Source: Syntrophaceticus schinkii (GTDB lineage Bacteria > Bacillota > DSM-12270 > Thermacetogeniales > Thermacetogeniaceae). From it: 39,073 nt of DNA. The DNA lies in NCBI RefSeq assembly GCF_000946815.1, contig NZ_CDRZ01000241.1:1-39073 (forward strand). Direction: 5' to 3'. Under the pieces are notes generated by a model. The model had not been told where the DNA came from. It did not search any database and saw only the letters and a list, made by a program, of their open reading frames with translations. Of the stretch, positions 35,204 to 39,073 are shown piece after piece. The stretch's first letter is position 1; every line of letters starts with the position of its first letter. A program made the position numbers and the translations under genes.

Positions 35204-35279
35204 AGAGAGATGGTCAACTGCCTTGATTCGAAACCGAGTAGGTTGTAATGAGCGGTCTTGAATCTCACCCTCTCCGCCA
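35204..35279 (+). pseudogene. Decayed copy of tRNA-Ser(CGA)
   Basis: Aligns along its whole length with the tRNA at 27281-27370: AGAGAGATGGTCAAC for GGAGAGGTGGCCGAG, GATTCGAAACCGAG for the anticodon arm and TTGAATCTCACCCTCTCCGCCA for the T arm and acceptor. About 14 nt are missing and the D arm and 5' acceptor no longer pair, so it cannot be functional. Only the 3' part and the following terminator are well preserved. Confidence 0.8.
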
Positions 35280-35354
35280 GATTGAACAGCTAAGGGTTTG
35301 ACGGCTTTTGAAGAGAGCCGGTTCAAGCTTTTTTTTCATTAGGGATTGTTGTTT
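35260..35354 (+). repeat. Island-flanking direct repeat, right copy
   Basis: Right copy of the repeat at 27351-27446: T loop and acceptor end, GATTGAACAGCTAAGGGTTTG, terminator and ATTAGGGATTGTT. See the left copy. Confidence 0.8.
35292..35336 (+). terminator. Terminator following res and the tRNA remnant
   Basis: Nested stem: CGGCT (35302-35306) with AGCCG (35316-35320), and GTTTGA (35296-35301) with TCAAGC (35323/4-35328), followed by eight Ts. Diverged from the left copy, yet still able to fold. Confidence 0.75.
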
Positions 35355-35423
35355 TGTGCATAAAAAAGTATGCTAATAGCTCCACCCAATGTTGTACCTA
35401 ATTGGTAAGGTATTTGGTGAAAG

Positions 35424-35452
35424 TTGTCAACATAGGTATCGTATGCTATTTT
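35424..35452 (+). promoter_or_regulatory. Probable promoter of the GH18 lipoprotein gene
   Basis: TTGTCA (35424-35429) and TATTTT (35447-35452) with 17 bp between them; a TATATAA follows at 35452-35458. It lies 35 bp before the start codon. Confidence 0.5.
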
Positions 35453-35486
35453 ATATAAAACCCCGGTAAATGATGAGGTGATAAAT

Positions 35487-36560
35487 ATGAGGCGCAGCAC
35501 CGTATGGGTATTGTTGATTATTGCTCTGCTTGCTGCTTTTGTTCTTAGTTCTGGCTGCAGGGAGCAAACTAAGACCCCTCTGATAGAGCGGCAGGAGGAA
35601 GCACCACCCCGACCAGTGCTCTGTGCCTTTTATGTCAATGGCCGTGGGCAGGGCTCTTCCTATGATTCCCTTCAGGAGCACAAGGAACTGATCGATGAAC
35701 TGTCCCCACTCTGGTATCGCCTGCAAGGGAACGGGACACTTGATGTGGAGGTGGATAGTGAGGCACTGGCATTAGCTCGGGCAGAGGGCATCAAGACCAT
35801 CCCCCTGGTCGCTTTGACTGGCAACAAGAACAGTGTTGTGCTTACCGATCCGGTGATCAGGAAAGCGGCAGTGGCCAATATCAGCAGAGTAGTTCGGGAA
35901 AATGGTTATGACGGCATTAATCTGGATCTTGAAATGATCATAACTGCCGGCAGGGACTACAGTGCTGAGAGGGAGGGATTGGTGGCTTTATTAAAAGAGC
36001 TGCATAAAGAATTGAAGCCTTTAGGGAAGCGCTTGGATGTTTGTGTGACTCCTCCTATCGAGCCACCTTCTCACCTGGCACCCCTTTATGACCTCCCGCA
36101 TCTTTCTCAGGCAGCAGACAGGATAGTGATGATGGCTTATGATTTCCGCCATAGTGGAAGTGTACCTGGGCCTGTGGCGCCTCTGTACTGGGTGGATGCG
36201 AACCTGAAAGAAGTTCTGGCAATGGGTGTGCCATCTGAGAAGATATCCCTGGGTGTCGCAGCCTATGGCTATAACTGGATGGTCGGGGGTACCAGGGCAA
36301 TCGCAGAGGGAAGCCAGGAAATAAAGGAATTAGCTGCCAGGCGGGGCAGGCAGATATCCTGGGACAAGGAAAACCAGGTACCTTATGTCACCTATTCCGA
36401 CCCTCAGGTCGGGGAAAGAGTGGTTTGGTTTGAAAATGGGGTTAGCGCCGCCAAAAAATTTGAGCTAGTCAAGAAATATAAACTGGTGGGTTGTTCTTTT
36501 TGGCGGTTAGGTTTTGAGGATGAAGACTTTTGGGATCAGAACCAGAGAGTATTGGAGTGA
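35487..36560 (+). CDS. GH18-family lipoprotein (YaaH/chitinase-like glycosidase)
   Basis: 357 residues from ATG 35487 with GAGGTG at 35475-35480. The N-terminus is a lipoprotein signal: MRRSTV, a hydrophobic core, then VLSSGC with lipid-anchored Cys24, so the protein sits on the outer face of the membrane. GH18 TIM barrel with the catalytic DxxDxDxE-like motif DGINLDLEM (about 142-150, acid Glu149), the form seen in spore-germination and peptidoglycan-acting members, and MMAYDFRHSGS (substrate strand) further on; the barrel closes with GCSFWRLGFEDEDFW. Likely cuts N-acetylglucosamine-containing polymers such as peptidoglycan. Just outside the island repeat. A remnant of a related gene lies at 38666-38812. 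Its stop codon directly abuts a leftover of a second mod gene. Confidence 0.9.
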   Translation: MRRSTVWVLLIIALLAAFVLSSGCREQTKTPLIERQEEAPPRPVLCAFYVNGRGQGSSYDSLQEHKELIDELSPLWYRLQGNGTLDVEVDSEALALARAEGIKTIPLVALTGNKNSVVLTDPVIRKAAVANISRVVRENGYDGINLDLEMIITAGRDYSAEREGLVALLKELHKELKPLGKRLDVCVTPPIEPPSHLAPLYDLPHLSQAADRIVMMAYDFRHSGSVPGPVAPLYWVDANLKEVLAMGVPSEKISLGVAAYGYNWMVGGTRAIAEGSQEIKELAARRGRQISWDKENQVPYVTYSDPQVGERVVWFENGVSAAKKFELVKKYKLVGCSFWRLGFEDEDFWDQNQRVLE

Positions 36561-36702
36561 GTGCAGTTTATCTGTTTGGACCAGGGTTTCCAGGGCAATG
36601 GCCAGCTTAAGGCCAACACAGTACAGACCTTTGCCGCCCGCAGTCAGGGTCAGGATAAAGCCGAACAGATTGTGTTCCGGACGGTATAAGGGGGGATTTA
36701 TA
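36561..36702 (+). pseudogene. 3' fragment of a second type III mod gene
   Basis: Bases 36562-36702 match 31028-31168 (end of mod plus its spacer) without gaps at 132 of 141 positions by eye. It still translates as QFICLDQGFQGNGQLKANTV to the same ending EQIVFRTV and stop, and even the AAGGGGGGATTTATA spacer before rhuM is kept. Of the nine differences about five are silent, so it comes from another allele rather than a fresh copy. It begins immediately after the GH18 stop codon and is followed by unrelated sequence. The 36703-36819 spacer holds nothing else I recognise. Confidence 0.9.
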
Positions 36703-36819
36703 ATGAGTCGTATCTGGTTGAGATAATCAACCTTTAACGGGGTATTATTGCTGTTTTCCGTTGCGTGGAGCTACTAAATAACTTATTATTGAGTTATAGA
36801 AAAGAGGGAGGGGGTTTTT

Positions 36820-37662
36820 TTGAAAAAGAAGCATGCGGCAGTTATAGGGATTATTTTGTTATTGTTAATACCGGTTTTATGCTTATGCAGTGGTTGTGCC
36901 AGTAAAAGCGTGGAAAACAGCACCCCTCAATATGATTATGCCAGGAGTGGGGAGGATAAATCTTCAGGATCAGAGATTGCTCAAATAGGAGATTCAGGGC
37001 AGCCTCAAAATAATAATATTGAACAGAAAATTATCAAAAACGGCAGTTTAACCATTGAAACCAATGACATTTCCCAGGCAGAAGAAGAAATTGTCAGTTT
37101 AACAGAAAAATATGAGGGTTATATTAATGACTACAGCCTAAATGTACAGAAGAGCAAAAAAGTTGTCTTTATGGCTGTCAAGGTTCCCCAGAAAAACTTC
37201 GAGAAGTTTTTTTCAGGGGTCAAAGAGATCGGAAAAGTAGATCATTCACAAATAACAACTAGAGATGTAACAACAGAATATATCGACCTGAAAGCAAGAT
37301 TGGAAACACTGGAAGCCCAGGAAAAAAGATTAGTCGAAATGTACAGCAAAGCCTCAACTATTGAAGAGATGCTGAAGATAGAAAATGAGCTTACCCGCAT
37401 CAGAACTTCCATTGAAAATATCAGCGGACAAATCAAGTATTTGGACAACTCAACTGACTACAGCCTCTTAAACATCGAATTGTATCAGAAGTTGGACATA
37501 TCCAGTACAGCAAAATTAAGCTTTAAGGATGGATGGAATCTATTTATAAACTCCATTACACTGCTCGCTAAAGGAATTTTGTTAATCTGGCCTTTTATTA
37601 TACTGGCAGGTATTGTTTATGGTGTCTATAGATTTAAAAAACACAAACAAAAACAGGAATAA
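36820..37662 (+). CDS. DUF4349 lipoprotein with C-terminal membrane helix
   Basis: 280 residues from TTG 36820 with AGAGGGAGGGGG just upstream. Lipoprotein signal with lipobox LCSGC (Cys26), a serine- and asparagine-rich linker, then the DUF4349 region (about 65-275): KIIKNGSLTIETNDISQAEE, YEGYINDYSLNVQ, FMAVKVPQKNFEKFFSGVKE, VTTEYIDLKARLETLEAQEKRL with a coiled coil to about 215, and a final transmembrane helix (GILLIWPFIILAGIVYGVY) with a basic cytoplasmic tail. The family is widespread in Firmicutes and has no proven function. It seems to stand alone and converges on the hemolysin III family gene. Confidence 0.9.
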   Translation: MKKKHAAVIGIILLLLIPVLCLCSGCASKSVENSTPQYDYARSGEDKSSGSEIAQIGDSGQPQNNNIEQKIIKNGSLTIETNDISQAEEEIVSLTEKYEGYINDYSLNVQKSKKVVFMAVKVPQKNFEKFFSGVKEIGKVDHSQITTRDVTTEYIDLKARLETLEAQEKRLVEMYSKASTIEEMLKIENELTRIRTSIENISGQIKYLDNSTDYSLLNIELYQKLDISSTAKLSFKDGWNLFINSITLLAKGILLIWPFIILAGIVYGVYRFKKHKQKQE

Positions 37663-37667
37663 TGGAG

Positions 37668-37767
37668 TGGCAGGCGGTACTACAGGAACGGAACCGTTAA
37701 GCCTGAGCGGCGGTGTCATCCGGGGTAAATGTGGCGGGCGGTACTACAGGAACCGAACCCTGTCCCC
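37668..37767 (+). repeat. Short direct repeat in the DUF4349 / hemolysin III spacer
   Basis: GGCAGGCGGTACTACAGGAA at about 37670-37689 recurs as GGCGGGCGGTACTACAGGAA at about 37733-37752, each followed by CSGAACC; the second copy runs into CTGTCCCC. It may be a variant of the dispersed family. No T-tailed terminator is visible between the two convergent genes. Confidence 0.6.
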
Positions 37768-37814
37768 AAATCCTGCTTTTTTAAAGCCATGCCTGTTATG
37801 GCGCGGGGGGAATG

Positions 37815-38447
37815 TCAAACAAAATTAAATATGACCCAGTAGTGGCAGATGCTGCCGGCGATAATGAACAGATGGAAGATTTCATGAAAACCGAGGCCGG
37901 ACGGAAGATTCGGCCGCTTTAAACCATAGATTATGGCTCCGATAGTATAAAAAACGCCGCCGATCAACAGCCAGGCAAACCCAGGAACAGTGAGCGCGGT
38001 GAGCAGCTGCGGCAGTGTCACGATGATTAACCAGCCCATAACTGCATAGATCAGGGTGGATAAATACCTGGGTGCATTTAGCCAAAATCCTGTGACGATA
38101 ACCCCGGCGACTGCCAGCACCCAGATGCTGATCAGTAAAATTTTTCCTTGCACGCCTCGCAAAGAGATCAGGCAAATGGGGGTGTATGTGCCTGCGATCA
38201 AAATATAGATCATCATATGATCTATATACCTGAGCACTTTTGTTACCTGTTCAGAGATGAGCAACAGGTGGTAGAGCGCGCTGGCTGTGTATAATAAAAT
38301 GAGGCTTATGCCAAAAATAATGAATGCAACAAGATATAAAACAGAGCCATAATTTAAAGCACGCCTGATCAGCAAACCCAGCCCAGCGACTGATAATACG
38401 GCACCGAATAGGTGAGAAAATCCGTTAAATGGTTCTCTTACTGTCAT
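37815..38447 (-). CDS. Hemolysin III family (PAQR/YqfA) membrane protein
   Basis: 210 residues from ATG 38447 (complement). Seven hydrophobic segments cover nearly the whole protein. PAQR-family metal-site residues are present: NGFSHLFGAVLS at the start, LYTASALYHLL, YIDHMMIYILIAGTYTP and GFHEIFHLFIIAGSICHYW at the end, whose Ser/His/Asp/His set would bind zinc. In bacteria the family is linked to membrane lipid balance; haemolytic activity is an old label. Single gene, convergent with the DUF4349 gene. Confidence 0.93.
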   Translation of the reverse strand: MTVREPFNGFSHLFGAVLSVAGLGLLIRRALNYGSVLYLVAFIIFGISLILLYTASALYHLLLISEQVTKVLRYIDHMMIYILIAGTYTPICLISLRGVQGKILLISIWVLAVAGVIVTGFWLNAPRYLSTLIYAVMGWLIIVTLPQLLTALTVPGFAWLLIGGVFYTIGAIIYGLKRPNLPSGLGFHEIFHLFIIAGSICHYWVIFNFV

Positions 38448-38665
38448 GAAATCACTCGATTGATCTTTGGTTTAACACGATCCATCCAAGAAGCTTTGAT
38501 CTCTTAAAGCCTAAGCGTAGGTGGTGGGTTGTGTCACTAAAACAATGATATCACTTTTGAGTTATATTTAGCAAAGAAAATACCTTTATTATATGTGGGA
38601 TCAAATGGGGTGGGGGCAGCAAATGGCAGCTGTTTAGCAAGGGGTGTGTAAAATAAGGCGTATTG
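38448..38665. other. Gene-free stretch
   Basis: No coding region or structured element recognised between the hemolysin III family gene and the GH18 remnant; AT-rich, with a TGGGGTGGGGGC run near 38606. Confidence 0.4.
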
Positions 38666-38812
38666 CTTGAATTATCTCCCGTATGGTATCGTCTGCAGGG
38701 TGATGGCGCCCTGGAAGAGAATGTAGATGACGAGGCATTGGCTATAGCAAGGGAAAGCGGCATCAAGGAATCATTATGGAGTGAAGTGCGAAAAAAAAGG
38801 GGCACGGCAAAT
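38666..38812 (+). pseudogene. Remnant of a GH18 lipoprotein gene
   Basis: Reads LELSPVWYRLQGDGALEENV and DEALAIARESGIK, matching ELSPLWYRLQGNGTLDVEVD and SEALALARAEGIK in the GH18 protein at 35487-36560 (its residues ~70-103). Similarity stops at about 38767; the frame then runs through unrelated sequence to a stop near 38820. The N-terminal and catalytic parts are absent. It differs enough at DNA level to come from a paralogue rather than a recent duplication. Confidence 0.8.
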
Positions 38813-38905
38813 TCATGTAGGAAGTAAATGGGTGTAAAAGTTGCTGGACAATCAACCAACTATGAATTAAGCTATAGCTCAGAAGTATATGTGGAGGGGA
38901 TACTG

Positions 38906-39073
38906 ATGAGCGAAAGCTTATATCAAGGGAAGTTTTTTGATTATTTTAGCGGATTGAACGATAGTAGAATGGAAGGGAAGATATGGCATCGATTAACCGA
39001 TATCTTATTCATCGTGACCTGCGGAATTATTTGCGGCTACGATGAGTTTGAGCTTATCCATTGTATGGGCTAA
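38906..39073 (+). mobile_element. ISAs1-type transposase, N-terminal part
   Basis: From ATG 38906, with GGAGGGG at about 38893-38899, the reading MSESLYQGKFFDYFSGLNDS then RMEGKIWHRLTDILFIVTCG and YDEFELIHCMG matches the DDE_Tnp_1-associated N-terminal domain of ISAs1 (H-repeat) transposases. TAA at 39071-39073 ends the frame after 55 residues, far short of the ~370 of the family; the window also ends here, so whether this is a nonsense mutation, a frameshift or a fragment cannot be told. No inverted repeat was identified on the left side. Confidence 0.7.

Noticed and set aside
36514-36726. ORF bridging the GH18 end and the mod fragment
   Set aside because: Out of frame with both; crosses the junction of unrelated sequences.

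Overview
The window reads as a chromosome segment of an anaerobic Firmicute, most likely of the Clostridia. The evidence is a selenocysteine-dependent glycine reductase (grd) operon, a T-box riboswitch, strong AGGAGG-type ribosome binding sites, a c-di-GMP phosphodiesterase of the HD-GYP type, lipoproteins and mid-range GC. Genus cannot be told from the sequence alone.

Region 1 (1-5562) is a grd operon: the 3' end of grdE, then grdA and grdB (each with an in-frame UGA for selenocysteine), grdC, grdD and grdX. grdD carries two one-base frameshifts. Region 2 (5746-11240) is a serine block: a promoter, a T-box leader with a UCC specifier and a UGGC bulge that fits tRNA-Ser ending in GCCA, a class V aminotransferase, serA, a candidate structured leader, serS, and four tRNAs (Ser-UGA, Arg-ACG, Ser-GCU, Arg-CCU). 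Serine can supply glycine for the reductase, and it is also the amino acid first loaded on tRNA-Sec, so regions 1 and 2 fit together metabolically.

Region 3 (11937-23412) is a two-sided glycan cluster. On the plus strand lie a GT4 glycosyltransferase, a six-hairpin (alpha/alpha)6 glycosidase-like protein, a clan GH-A glycosidase, and a GT4 fused to a type II phosphomannose isomerase cupin. Facing them on the minus strand are manC, manB and a 1182-residue protein that joins an N-terminal nucleotide-sugar transferase to a C-terminal GH130 phosphorylase domain. No signal peptides, flippase or polymerase are visible. I infer a cytoplasmic pathway that makes and recycles a mannose-based glycan from GDP-mannose.

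Region 4 (23927-26868) holds a PAS-PAS-HD-GYP protein whose last residues are lost to a frameshift in an A7 run, tadA, and a small membrane protein between two copies of a 64-bp direct repeat. Region 5 (27281-35350) looks like a genomic island next to tRNA-Ser(CGA): a decayed minus-strand gene, a possible immunity-type protein, and a type III restriction-modification operon (mod, a RhuM-family gene, res). It ends in a decayed copy of the same tRNA and its terminator. Region 6 (35424-39073) has a GH18 lipoprotein, a 141-bp leftover of a second mod gene, a DUF4349 lipoprotein, a hemolysin III family membrane protein, a GH18 remnant and the start of an ISAs1-type transposase.

The intergenic spaces are unusually rich in repeats. 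The most striking is a hairpin family with a nearly constant loop core (GGGGACGGTTCTC or GGGGACAGTCCCC) and stems that differ completely between copies yet stay self-complementary. Several copies sit exactly on the stop codon of a gene.
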